From a virus, in IMG/VR virus record IMGVR_UViG_3300027777_000104, positions 1 to 30,066 of that record: a DNA stretch of 30,066 nucleotides, one strand, 5' to 3'. The notes under the pieces were generated by a model that was given only the letters and a program-made list of their open reading frames with translations, did not search any database and was not told the DNA's origin. How positions within the stretch are numbered: position 1 is the stretch's first letter; each line of letters begins with the position of its first letter. Below, one piece after another: positions 8,764 through 18,000 of the stretch. The translations under genes and the position numbers were made by a program.

Positions 8764-9213
8764 ATGAAAGAAACAGATGTAATTAAAATGGAGTTCTTGA
8801 TTACCTTGAACAACAACATCGTAATCCAACGTTACTTTAACGTAAGAGATTACAATCCACAAGCTCGCAGTTCTATGGAATTGTATCAGTATCTAAGAGA
8901 CTTTGTAGAAGGGTTTGAGTACGGACAAAAGATGCGTTCGGTAGTATACCTTTTAGAAAACAAAGACGAAATTTTGGAGAACCCAAGTATCTTGCAAACG
9001 TCAAATACTGATGGTTCAGAAACATTTAACTTTTTAATAAAGGTAGGAGAACAGACAATTTGTCATAGAATTTTAGACGCGAAATTGTTCCCACCTAAAA
9101 TAAGATACACCGTAGATATACGCCAGCAAGTAAAAAGTGTATTAAAGGACTTAACTGACATTTTTTCTGATGAAAATTTTGTTACAAGTTACATGTCTTA
9201 TAGCTTAAACTAA
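8764..9213 (+). CDS. Unknown protein between rnh and the helicase gene (149 aa)
   Basis: I do not recognise this 149-residue protein. It appears soluble and mixed alpha/beta, with no signal peptide, membrane segment or obvious catalytic motif. Residues 10-27 look like beta strands (EFLITLNNNIVIQRYFNV), a helical segment follows (38-65, aromatic and charged), and the C-terminal third has another helix (QQVKSVLKDLTDIF). The start at 8764 is 7 bp after the rnh stop and the gene ends 35 bp before the helicase. That position makes a replication accessory role, such as helicase loading, an attractive guess, but no homology to T4 gp59 is visible. An internal ATG at 8791 is a possible alternative start. 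Confidence 0.75.
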   Translation: MKETDVIKMEFLITLNNNIVIQRYFNVRDYNPQARSSMELYQYLRDFVEGFEYGQKMRSVVYLLENKDEILENPSILQTSNTDGSETFNFLIKVGEQTICHRILDAKLFPPKIRYTVDIRQQVKSVLKDLTDIFSDENFVTSYMSYSLN

Positions 9214-9248
9214 TAGTATTTATCAAAACTAACAAGGGAATTTTAATT

Positions 9249-10637
9249 ATGTCAAACAAGAATTTTGAGTATCTAGGTAACACATTTCAACTACAATTAT
9301 TAAATCAGATTATCTTAGATAAGGACTTCTCACATTCTATCATTGATGTAATTGAACCCTCACACTTTGAAAACAAATATTTCAAAACACTTCTCCAATT
9401 GGTGAAGGAGTACTACGTAAAATACGATTGTACTCCATCATACGAAACACTTTCACAAATGGTGAAAAGTGAGTTCCCACAAGAGTTGATGTTGAAAATT
9501 CTAAACGACACTATCAAACAGATACAAACTGCGTCTATAGAAGGGGCATCGTTTGTACAAGAAAAATCATTGAAGTTTTGTAAACAACAAGAACTTCAAA
9601 AGGCAATCACCAAATCACAAAAAATACTTGATAGTGGAGAATTTGAAAACTATGACAAACTTGAAGAACTGGTAAGAAGTGCTCTCCAAGTAGGGGAAAG
9701 TGGAAACAAGATTGAAGATGTTTTCCAAAACTTGGATGATGTTTTGAATGAAGATTTCCGTCACCCAATTCCAATGGGAATTACGGGTATTGACAAGTTA
9801 TTAAAAGGTGGATTAGCAAAAGGTGAATTGGGCGTAATCTTAGCACCAACTGGCGTAGGAAAAACTACAGTCCTTACAAAAATTGCTAACTCAGCATTTA
9901 ATAACGGTTACAATGTACTTCAGTTATTCTTTGAGGACAATCCAAAAGTAATCCAACGTAAACACTTCACAATGTGGACAGGTATACCACCTGATGACCT
10001 CCCATTACACCGTGAAGAAGTTCTTGAAAAAGCACGTCAGGTCAAAGAAGAAATGACCAACAAATTGTTCTTGAAAAAACTACCTTCAGACCAATTTACA
10101 ATGACTCAAATCAAGAACATGATTAGAAAGATGGTTGCTGATGGACATAAGATTGATATGATTGTTTTAGATTATATTGATTGTATTGTACCTGACAAAA
10201 ATATGGGAGACGAATGGAAAAGTGAGGGTTCCGTTATGAGAGGTTACGAATCTATGTGTCATGAACTTAACGTAGTAGGATGGACCGCAACACAGGGTAA
10301 CAGAAGCTCTATATCTTCTGAGGTTGTTACCACCGACCAAATGGGTGGTTCTATTAAAAAAGCACAAGTTGGACACGTAATCATTTCCGTGGCAAAAACT
10401 TTACAACAAAAAGAAATGAATTTAGCAACCATCGCAATTACCAAGTCTCGTGTGGGTAAAGATGGGGTTATCTTTGAAAACTGTAAGTTCAACAACGAAT
10501 TGTTGGAAATTGATACTGAAAGTTCTGTTACCTTCTTAGGATTTGAAGAAAAGAAAGAAGAAAAGAACAGAGACAGAATCAAAGAACTTATGGAAAAAAG
10601 AAAAGAGCGAGTACAACAACCAAATAACTTTAATTAA
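9249..10637 (+). CDS. 41: Replicative DNA helicase, gp41/DnaB family
   Basis: At 462 residues this is very close to T4 gp41 (475). A helical N-terminal domain (~1-130) precedes a RecA-like motor. Walker A is APTGVGKT at residues 199-206, the catalytic glutamate is in FFEDNP (E229), Walker B is IDMIVLDYID at 302-311, and a DnaB H3-type segment (ATQGNR) follows. The hexamer unwinds the fork 5'-3' on the lagging strand and pairs with a primase, which is not encoded in this window. The C-terminus is highly charged (KKEEKNRDRIKELMEKRKER). ATG 9249 is preceded by AAGGGA nine bases upstream, one of the few Shine-Dalgarno-like sequences here. It lies in the replication cassette between the 149-aa unknown and the reductase. 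Confidence 0.92.
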   Translation: MSNKNFEYLGNTFQLQLLNQIILDKDFSHSIIDVIEPSHFENKYFKTLLQLVKEYYVKYDCTPSYETLSQMVKSEFPQELMLKILNDTIKQIQTASIEGASFVQEKSLKFCKQQELQKAITKSQKILDSGEFENYDKLEELVRSALQVGESGNKIEDVFQNLDDVLNEDFRHPIPMGITGIDKLLKGGLAKGELGVILAPTGVGKTTVLTKIANSAFNNGYNVLQLFFEDNPKVIQRKHFTMWTGIPPDDLPLHREEVLEKARQVKEEMTNKLFLKKLPSDQFTMTQIKNMIRKMVADGHKIDMIVLDYIDCIVPDKNMGDEWKSEGSVMRGYESMCHELNVVGWTATQGNRSSISSEVVTTDQMGGSIKKAQVGHVIISVAKTLQQKEMNLATIAITKSRVGKDGVIFENCKFNNELLEIDTESSVTFLGFEEKKEEKNRDRIKELMEKRKERVQQPNNFN

Positions 10638-10663
10638 TAAAAAAAAATAGTATTTTAAATAAA

Positions 10664-12523
10664 ATGGACGCATCACAAAAGATATTGTCGGACCTAACGG
10701 TCCACATGAAGTATTCAAAATTTATTCCTGAGTTGGAAAGAAGAGAAACTTGGGAAGAGCTTGTAACAAGAAACATGAATATGCACATTAAGAAATACCC
10801 CCACATCGCAAGTCAGATTGTGGACGTGTATCAATATGTGTATACTAAAAAAGTATTACCTTCAATGAGGTCAATGCAATTTGGTGGTAAACCAATTGAG
10901 ATTTCTCCAAACAGAATCTACAACTGTGCTTACCTTCCTATTGACCACTTGGACGCATTCTCAGAAACAATGTTCTTGTTATTAGGTGGAACTGGAGTAG
11001 GATACTCAGTTCAAAAACATCACGTAGAAAAATTACCTGAAATTAGAAAACCTAACCCAAATAGAACAAGAAGATTCTTGGTTGGGGATTCTATTGAAGG
11101 ATGGGCTGACGCAATTAAAGTGTTAATGAAATCTTACTTTGGTGAGCATTTGTCAACACCTGAGTTTGATTTTTCAGACGTTAGACCAAAAGGGGCACAA
11201 CTTGTAACATCAGGTGGTAAGGCACCAGGTCCTCAACCTTTGAAAGATTGTATTCACAAATTGAAAGGTATGTTGGACGCAAAAGAAGATGGTCAAAAAT
11301 TATCATCAATTGAAGTTCACGATATGATATGTCACATTGCAGACGCAGTTCTTGCTGGTGGTATTCGTAGAGCGGCTTTGATTTCTTTATTCAGTGCTGA
11401 TGACAACGAGATGATTGCTTGTAAATCAGGTTCTTGGTGGGAAACAAATCCACAAAGAGGTAGGGCTAACAATTCAGCGGCTTTGGTTAGACATAAAATT
11501 ACAAAAGATTTCTTCATGGACTTGTGGAAAAGGGTTGAAGCATCAGGAGCAGGTGAACCTGGAATCTATTTCACCAATGATAAAGATTGGGGTACTAATC
11601 CATGTTGTGAGATAGCATTGAGACCAAACCAATTCTGTAACTTATGTGAGGTAAATGTTTCTGACATTGAATCACAAGAAGATTTGAACAACCGTGTTAA
11701 AGCGGCGACTTTCATTGGAACACTTCAAGCAGGTTATACTGATTTCCATTACTTGAGAGACGTATGGAAACGTACGACTGAAAAGGAAGCGTTGATTGGT
11801 GTATCTATGACAGGTATCGGTTCAGGTGTTGTATTGGGTTATAACATGAAAGAGGCGGCTAAACTTGTTAAAGAAGAAAACTCAAGAGTTGCTGAGTTGA
11901 TTGGTATTAACAAATCGGCTCGTACAACTACTGTAAAACCTGCAGGGACAACATCTTTGACATTGGGAACATCTTCAGGTATCCACGCATGGCACAATGA
12001 TTATTACCTTCGTAGAATTCGTGTAGGTAAGAACGAGGCAATCTACCAATACTTGGCAATGTATCACCCTGAGTTGGTTGAAGATGAATTCTTCCGTCCA
12101 CACGACACGGCAGTTATTTCAGTTCCACAAAAATCTCCTGAAGGAGCAATTTTGAGAACAGAATCTCCATTCCAATTGTTGGACCGTGTTAAGAAAATCA
12201 CACAAGAGTGGGTAAGACCTGGTCACAGAACTGGTTCAAACACACACAACGTATCAGCAACAATCAGTTTGAAAAATGAAGATTGGGAATTGGCAGGTGA
12301 GTGGATGTGGGAAAACCGTGACTTCTACAATGGTTTATCTGTATTACCTCATGATGGTGGAAGTTACATTCAAGCACCATTTGAAGATTGTACAAAAGAA
12401 GAATATGAAAGATTATTCGCTAAACTTCACACAATTGACTTATCAAAAGTTGTTGAATTACAAGATAACACAGATTTGAGTGGTGAATTGGCTTGTGCTG
12501 GTGGGGCTTGTGAAATCAAGTAA
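10664..12523 (+). CDS. nrdJ: Class II (B12-dependent) ribonucleotide reductase, monomeric RTPR type
   Basis: The 619-residue protein carries the full cysteine set of adenosylcobalamin-dependent ribonucleoside-triphosphate reductase. C88 (IYNCAY) and C325 (FCNL) would be the reducing pair, C314 in NPCCE the thiyl-radical cysteine with E316 next to it, and C611/C616 (ACAGGACEIK) the C-terminal shuttle pair. The spacings of 11 and 5 match Lactobacillus leichmannii RTPR (C408/C419, C731/C736). It reduces ribonucleotides to dNTPs for phage DNA synthesis using coenzyme B12, with no need for a small NrdB subunit or oxygen. It is shorter than the 739-aa Lactobacillus enzyme. T4 itself uses class I NrdAB, so this is a different solution. 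An extra cysteine (C315) sits beside the radical cysteine. The start ATG 10664 is 26 bp after the helicase stop. A hairpin follows its stop. Confidence 0.9.
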   Translation: MDASQKILSDLTVHMKYSKFIPELERRETWEELVTRNMNMHIKKYPHIASQIVDVYQYVYTKKVLPSMRSMQFGGKPIEISPNRIYNCAYLPIDHLDAFSETMFLLLGGTGVGYSVQKHHVEKLPEIRKPNPNRTRRFLVGDSIEGWADAIKVLMKSYFGEHLSTPEFDFSDVRPKGAQLVTSGGKAPGPQPLKDCIHKLKGMLDAKEDGQKLSSIEVHDMICHIADAVLAGGIRRAALISLFSADDNEMIACKSGSWWETNPQRGRANNSAALVRHKITKDFFMDLWKRVEASGAGEPGIYFTNDKDWGTNPCCEIALRPNQFCNLCEVNVSDIESQEDLNNRVKAATFIGTLQAGYTDFHYLRDVWKRTTEKEALIGVSMTGIGSGVVLGYNMKEAAKLVKEENSRVAELIGINKSARTTTVKPAGTTSLTLGTSSGIHAWHNDYYLRRIRVGKNEAIYQYLAMYHPELVEDEFFRPHDTAVISVPQKSPEGAILRTESPFQLLDRVKKITQEWVRPGHRTGSNTHNVSATISLKNEDWELAGEWMWENRDFYNGLSVLPHDGGSYIQAPFEDCTKEEYERLFAKLHTIDLSKVVELQDNTDLSGELACAGGACEIK

Positions 12524-12722
12524 TATAAATCAAAAAGATAATAATGAAGGGGAGGAGGTAAAACTTCTCCCTTCTTCATTTTATATTGAAGATGAAAAAT
12601 ATGTCTTTACCGAAGAATTTCATTTAAGTCGTGGATACTGTTGTGGTAATGGTTGTAGACATTGTGCATATTTTCCTAAATACAAAAAAGGAAATACAAC
12701 TATATTTATAGATAATGGCTAA
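12480..12722 (+). CDS. DUF5522-like cysteine-motif small protein
   Basis: The conserved part is residues ~31-80: FYIEDEKYVFTEEFHLSRGY followed by CCGNGCRHC, which matches my memory of the small DUF5522 family common in Bacteroidota, whose function is unknown. The CC-x3-C-x2-C cluster could bind a metal ion. The start is uncertain. ATG 12480 overlaps the reductase by 44 bp, while GTG 12510 overlaps by 14 bp, and no in-frame ATG lies after the reductase stop. The first ~15 residues of the ATG version are encoded by reductase sequence and may not be translated. The 3' end overlaps the gp25 start by 8 bp, so the gene links the replication cassette to the baseplate genes. Its role in the phage cannot be inferred. 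Confidence 0.7.
   Translation: MVNWLVLVGLVKSSNINQKDNNEGEEVKLLPSSFYIEDEKYVFTEEFHLSRGYCCGNGCRHCAYFPKYKKGNTTIFIDNG
12546..12574 (+). terminator. Possible terminator hairpin after the reductase gene
   Basis: An 11-bp stem with one bulged G and one G-U pair (12546-12557 with 12564-12574) closes a GTAAAA loop, preceded by an A-rich run and followed by TTCATTTTAT. It starts 23 bp after the nrdJ stop, the usual place for a terminator, but lies inside the DUF5522-like reading frame and lacks a clean T tract. It may attenuate rather than stop transcription. Confidence 0.4.
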
Positions 12723-13176
12723 TGGTAAAACATACGGGTTAACCTTCCCCTTCGTAATTTCTTTCAACGGTAAGTATTTGGATTTGTCGGATTACTCTGC
12801 GGAGGAAATCAGAAGTAATCTAATTCACTTATTATTAACAAGAAAAGGTAGTAGATATTTTTTACCTGATTTTGGTACTGGATTGTTGGAATATATATTT
12901 GAACCGTTAGATGGACCAACTTTTAAAAACATTGAATCTGAAATAAGGGATTCTGTACAAAAGTACATGCCACAACTACAATTAACAAATATTAGTATTA
13001 CTGCTCCAACAGGAGAAGCCGCTGGATTAACAGCAAATTCTGCAGGTGGTGCTACTGACCCCCAAATACAGATGACAAATCAAAACGTAACTGAATATAC
13101 AGCAACTGTAAGAATTGATTACGCCATTTCAAATGATGTATTTAACACTAAAGATTTTGTAATACTAAATATTTAA
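12715..13176 (+). CDS. 25: Baseplate wedge protein, gp25/GPW-lysozyme-fold family
   Basis: The 153-residue protein has the gp25 signature: helical RSNLIHLLLTRKGSRYFLP followed by DFGTGLLEYIFEP (residues ~33-64), matching the 'G.R...P.FG.GL...F.P' pattern of the family. T4 gp25 is 132 aa. Despite a lysozyme-like fold, family members are structural: they join wedge proteins to the sheath-initiating part of the baseplate. There is an extra Gly/Ala/Thr-rich loop around residues 100-122. The start at 12715 overlaps the previous gene by 8 bp and the stop is 5 bp before gp6. This gp25-gp6 adjacency matches the gpW-gpJ adjacency of P2-like baseplates and supports both calls. Confidence 0.9.
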   Translation: MANGKTYGLTFPFVISFNGKYLDLSDYSAEEIRSNLIHLLLTRKGSRYFLPDFGTGLLEYIFEPLDGPTFKNIESEIRDSVQKYMPQLQLTNISITAPTGEAAGLTANSAGGATDPQIQMTNQNVTEYTATVRIDYAISNDVFNTKDFVILNI

Positions 13177-13181
13177 CATAA

Positions 13182-15023
13182 ATGGCACAAAGAAAAATAT
13201 CATATACCGTTAGGGACTTCCAAGCAATTCGTCAGGAACTTATCAATTATACAAGGACTTATTATCCTGAGTTGATTGACAACTTTAATGATGCTTCAGT
13301 TTTCTCTGTGTTTTTGGATTTAAACGCAGCCGTAGCCGACAACTTACATTATCATATTGACAGAAGTATTCAAGAAACAGTTCTTCAATATGCACAACAA
13401 CGTTCATCAATTTATAACATTGCAAGAACATATGGATTAAAAATTCCTGGACAAAGACCATCAATGGCTTTGGTAGATTTTTCAATTACAGTTCCCGCCT
13501 TTGGTGATAAAGAAGATGAAAGATATTTGGGAACTTTAAGACGTGGTTCACAAGTATCAGGTTCAGGTCAGATATTTGAAAATTTATATGATGTGAATTT
13601 TGCGTCACCATTTAATGCTGACGGATTTCCAAACAGATTAAAAATACCAAACTTTGACGCTCAGGGTAATTTGATTAATTATACAATTACAAAAAGAGAA
13701 ACAGTTGTTAACGGTATTACAAAGGTATTCAAAAGAGTGATAACACCAAATGATGTTAGACCTTTCTTTGAATTTTTCTTACCAGAAAAAAACGTATTAG
13801 GGGTTTCATCTATTATTCAAAGAGACGGTACAGCATATTCAAACGTTCCTACGGCACAAGAATTCATGGGTGTTCAGGGAAGATGGTATGAGGTACCGGC
13901 ACTTGCTGATGATAGAGTGTTTATTGCTGACCCTTCAAAACCATCTGATGACCCGGCAATTAAAGTTGGGACATATATTCAAACACAAAATAGATTCATT
14001 ACTGAATTTACACCTGAAGGATTTTTAAAGATTACTTTTGGTGGTGGAACAAACACGGCTGAAGACCAACTTAGAGAGTTTGCGGCATTTGATGTTCCAT
14101 TAAAGATTCAGAGGTACCAAAACAATTCAATGTCTTTGGGCTCAGCACCAACGGCCAACACAACAATCTTTATTCAATATAGAATTGGTGGTGGACAAGC
14201 AACCAACTTGGGGGTAAATACAATTACACAAATTGGAGCTGTAGATTTCTTTGTAAACGGTCCTTCAGATATTCTTAACACATCTGTAATTAATTCATTA
14301 ACTTGTAATAACGTAACAGCAGCAATTGGTGGAGCGGGTTATCCATCAACCGAAGAAGTTAGAAACTATGTTACATTTAACTTTACCGCACAAAACAGAG
14401 CGGTAACTGTTCACGATTACGAAGCAATTATCAGAAACATGCCTGGTGAGTTCGGAGCTCCCGCTAAAGTATCTATTACCGAAAATAACAACAAAATCAA
14501 TATTCAAATATTGTCATATGATGCTAGTGGAAACTTAACATCAGAAGTATCACAAACATTAAAGAAAAACTTGGCTGAATACCTTTCAAACTACCGTATG
14601 ATTAATGACTACGTTACAATTGGAAGTGCTGAGGTTATTGACTTGGGTGTTGATGTATCTGTTGTTTTAGATGCAACTCAAAACCAAGGTGTTGTAATAT
14701 CAAGTATTATTGATAGGGTTACAACTTTCTTCAGTCCTGCTGTTAGAGGATTGGGTGAAAATATTGTATTGGCAGAATTGAATAGAATTATCCAAGCGGA
14801 AAATGGTGTGTTAAGTGTTACCGACATTTCAATATTTAATAAAGTTGGTGGACAATACAGTTCGGCTCAGACATCAATGCCATATTCAGATTCGGCAACA
14901 AAGAAAATCAGTTTAGTTGATAATACAATCTTTGCACAACCAAATCAGATATATCAAATTCGTTTTCCAGCAAAAGATATTGTTGTTAGAGTTAAGAATT
15001 ATCAAACAACTAACTTCTCATAA
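13182..15023 (+). CDS. 6: Baseplate wedge protein gp6 (baseplate_J-like)
   Basis: At 613 residues this is close to T4 gp6 (660). The N-terminus (YTVRDFQAIRQELINYTRTY, then NDASVFSVFLDLNAAVADNL) is the typical start of gp6/gpJ proteins, and the region ~395-480 (AQNRAVTVHDYEAIIRNMPG, then PAKVSI) is the recognisable gpJ core. The C-terminal third is beta-rich, with a VVLDATQNQGVVISSII segment. gp6 dimers form the iris-shaped inner ring of the baseplate together with gp25 and gp7. It starts 5 bp after gp25. The 72-bp gap after it is one of the few non-coding gaps in this block. Confidence 0.9.
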   Translation: MAQRKISYTVRDFQAIRQELINYTRTYYPELIDNFNDASVFSVFLDLNAAVADNLHYHIDRSIQETVLQYAQQRSSIYNIARTYGLKIPGQRPSMALVDFSITVPAFGDKEDERYLGTLRRGSQVSGSGQIFENLYDVNFASPFNADGFPNRLKIPNFDAQGNLINYTITKRETVVNGITKVFKRVITPNDVRPFFEFFLPEKNVLGVSSIIQRDGTAYSNVPTAQEFMGVQGRWYEVPALADDRVFIADPSKPSDDPAIKVGTYIQTQNRFITEFTPEGFLKITFGGGTNTAEDQLREFAAFDVPLKIQRYQNNSMSLGSAPTANTTIFIQYRIGGGQATNLGVNTITQIGAVDFFVNGPSDILNTSVINSLTCNNVTAAIGGAGYPSTEEVRNYVTFNFTAQNRAVTVHDYEAIIRNMPGEFGAPAKVSITENNNKINIQILSYDASGNLTSEVSQTLKKNLAEYLSNYRMINDYVTIGSAEVIDLGVDVSVVLDATQNQGVVISSIIDRVTTFFSPAVRGLGENIVLAELNRIIQAENGVLSVTDISIFNKVGGQYSSAQTSMPYSDSATKKISLVDNTIFAQPNQIYQIRFPAKDIVVRVKNYQTTNFS

Positions 15024-15032
15024 TTTATTTTA

Positions 15033-15060
15033 TTGAAACATAAACTATCTTTTATAAAAT
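15033..15060 (+). promoter_or_regulatory. Possible promoter in the gap before the 1590-aa gene
   Basis: In the 72-bp gap, TTGAAA (15033-15038) and TAAAAT (15055-15060) are 16 bp apart, which would suit a host sigma factor. The gap also repeats TAAACTAT (15041-15048 and 15067-15074) and has an imperfect AT-only inverted repeat ending in ACTATTTAT. All of this is AT-rich, so chance matches are a real concern. Confidence 0.3.
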
Positions 15061-15095
15061 AGTGTATAAACTATTTATGAAAGAAAGTAATCGGA

Positions 15096-18000
15096 ATGTC
15101 CAAAACGTATAGAGTTCGCACACAAGTTGGTGTTGATAGACAAGTCAACATTGAAATAGACCAAGATTTTGAACAATTGGAGATATTATCTCTGAAAGTT
15201 AGGTCTGAAGAAGTTTATACAAGAATGTGTGCCGATTATGGTGTCATAGCTGGTCGTGTTATTGCCAATGGTGGTTATGGTGTACCAAATGTTAGATTAT
15301 CTGTTTTCATACCATTAACCGATGATGATGCCAATAATGAAATTATTTCATCTCTTTATCCTTATAAAAATGTTAATAATGATGTTAATGCTGATGGTTA
15401 TAGATATAATTTACTACCATATGTTCAACAACATACAGGACACGTTCCAACAGGCACTTTTCCAACAAGAGAAGATGTACTTACAAATCCAGCCTTAATT
15501 GAGGTTTATGACAAATATTATAAGTTCACCGTTAAAACAAATGGTAGTGGTGATTATATGGTTATGGGAGTTCCAATTGGAACTTACACTTTGGTTATGG
15601 ATATGGACTTATCTGACATCGGTCCTTTTTCTTTATCACCACAAGATTTAGTTAGAATGGGTAGAGCAACTGCCGACCAAATTGATGGTGGTACTTTTAA
15701 AAGCTCAACAAATTTATATGAACTACCACAGATTGTTAATATTAATCAAACGGTAAATGTCCAACCATTTTGGGGTCAACCTGAAATTTGTCAAATTAGT
15801 ATTGCCCGTCATGATTTTGATTTAAGAAAGGCAGGTATTGAAATTAAACCAACATCCATATTCATGGGGTCTTTGGTAACAGGAGTTAATGACGAATCAA
15901 TTACCAAAAATTGTAAACCACCAAGAGAAATGGGTAACCTTTGTAATTTACAAACAGGTCCTGGTGAAATTATTGGTATTAGACAAACAATTTATCAAGA
16001 TACTGATGGTAAACCAATCTTAGAAAAGGCAACCTTACCAAGAGGGGGTAAAGTGATTGATGCTGATGGTACTTGGTTAATGGAAGTCCCAATGAACTTA
16101 GATTATGTTACAACAAATGAATTTGGTGAAACAATTTTTAGTAAAGACCCAAGTATTGGTATTCCAACAAAAGGAAAATATAGATTTAAAATAAAATATA
16201 CACAACCTGCTAATTTTGAAACTAATGAAATTAGAAGAGGTTATTTCTTGGTTCCAAACATTAAAGAACATGGTTGGACCAATTCAACGTCAGACCCATA
16301 TTATTCTGTAAATGTTTTAGGTACACCATACAAACAAGTATTGGGTTCATATTATTTTGGACTTGATTGGAGTGGATATACAAACCCACAAGAAGCAATT
16401 GATTGTAAAGATACTTTTTATGAGTTTCAATACAATAAAGTTTATACAGTCGCTGGACTTATTGACCAATTTAAAAAAGGAACAAACAGGTCTAAATTTA
16501 TTGGTATTAAAGAAATTACAGACCCATCATGTGCTAGTGAAAACAATAGGTTCCCTGCTACAGATGGTGTTAGAAATTTTGATTTTTTTGTGTTCTTGGT
16601 TAATAATTTAATATTACCAATATTTTCAATGTTATTAATTGTGTTGGCACCAATATTACACGTGTTATCAATTGTTTGGCAAATATTAAAACCTTTAATT
16701 GCTTTCATATATGGTTCACTATTATTAATAATTTCGGGTATCTGTAAATTTATTAATTGGTTAGGTGCGGATTTAGATTGTCCTGAGTCAAAAAGTTTTA
16801 GTGATATATTTGATATGTTAGGTAATCCATTTGTTAAAATAACATTACCAAATTTAAGTTATCCTGATTGTCAGGCTTGTGATTGTGCGTCAGCATCTGT
16901 ACCGGCAGATAATCAACAAGCGACATTAGTTAAAAATGCATCACAACAAAACTCAACATCATTAAATTCAGACTTTTTTACAATATCTAATTGGGGTACA
17001 GCAATCAATCAACATAAACAAGTTTTTGCAGGACAAGCTGACGACAATTGGGCAATTAGAACACCAATTAGAAATGTAGATAGTAATGATTATGATTTTA
17101 TTGATAATTTACCACCGTGGGAAGTCATCAATAAATTTAATTTAAAATCAAAGTATTTTGATACTGATAAATATGCTGGTTCAAATAGAATTAAAGTTCA
17201 AGTTGAACCGGCAATTAACCCAACAAAAAATCACTTTGATAATGTTATGGCGGTATTTGTTGACCCAAATACTGAAAGTTATTTTCCGTCTGGTAAATTA
17301 ATATCTTTTTCACAACCAAATTTATCAAAAGACCCAAACTTTTCAGGTTATACTTCAGGATACACTACAGGTATAACAGGTACAACAACTATTGGTGGTA
17401 GTGTTACTGTAAATTTTGCTAATCCCGCAAATTCAACAGGTTTACAAACAATAACTTATAGTTTATCAGGTTCAACAACTGGAACTACTAAAGAATATAG
17501 ATTCCCAACAGATATTGAATACTTCCAAGTAATTACAGGATTAACGTATAATGATTTTATAAGTCAAAATTCAAATACATTATCAACCAGTCTTTTAAAA
17601 CAATTACAACAACAGATTAAATTATATCGTAAAGACGGAAAAGAAGGTGAAGATACTTATACCAATTATCTTAATGAATGGGTTGGAGGTAAACTTAGTA
17701 TGGTCTTTATGGTTAGAGGGGTTGACCCACAAAGTGGAAGAAAGAAAATTAAATATGATTTATCAAGAATTTTTGGGTATAATACCTATGGTAATAAAAT
17801 AATTGAAGGGGAATTCTTTTTAAATATACCAGTTCAACCAGGCCTTAAAACTGTTAGACATAATTTATTAAAGGCAAATACTGATAATCAAAATGGTCAT
17901 TATCTTTATTATCCATCTTATCAATATACTGCAGGAACTCAATATTCTGCGTATACAACAACTTTACAATCTTATTATTCTTCATTAGATACATCACAAA

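Noticed and set aside
15024-15095. T4-type late promoter TATAAATA
   Set aside because: No exact match exists on the coding strand in this gap. Only TATAAA and TATTTAT variants are present, too weak to call in AT-rich DNA.
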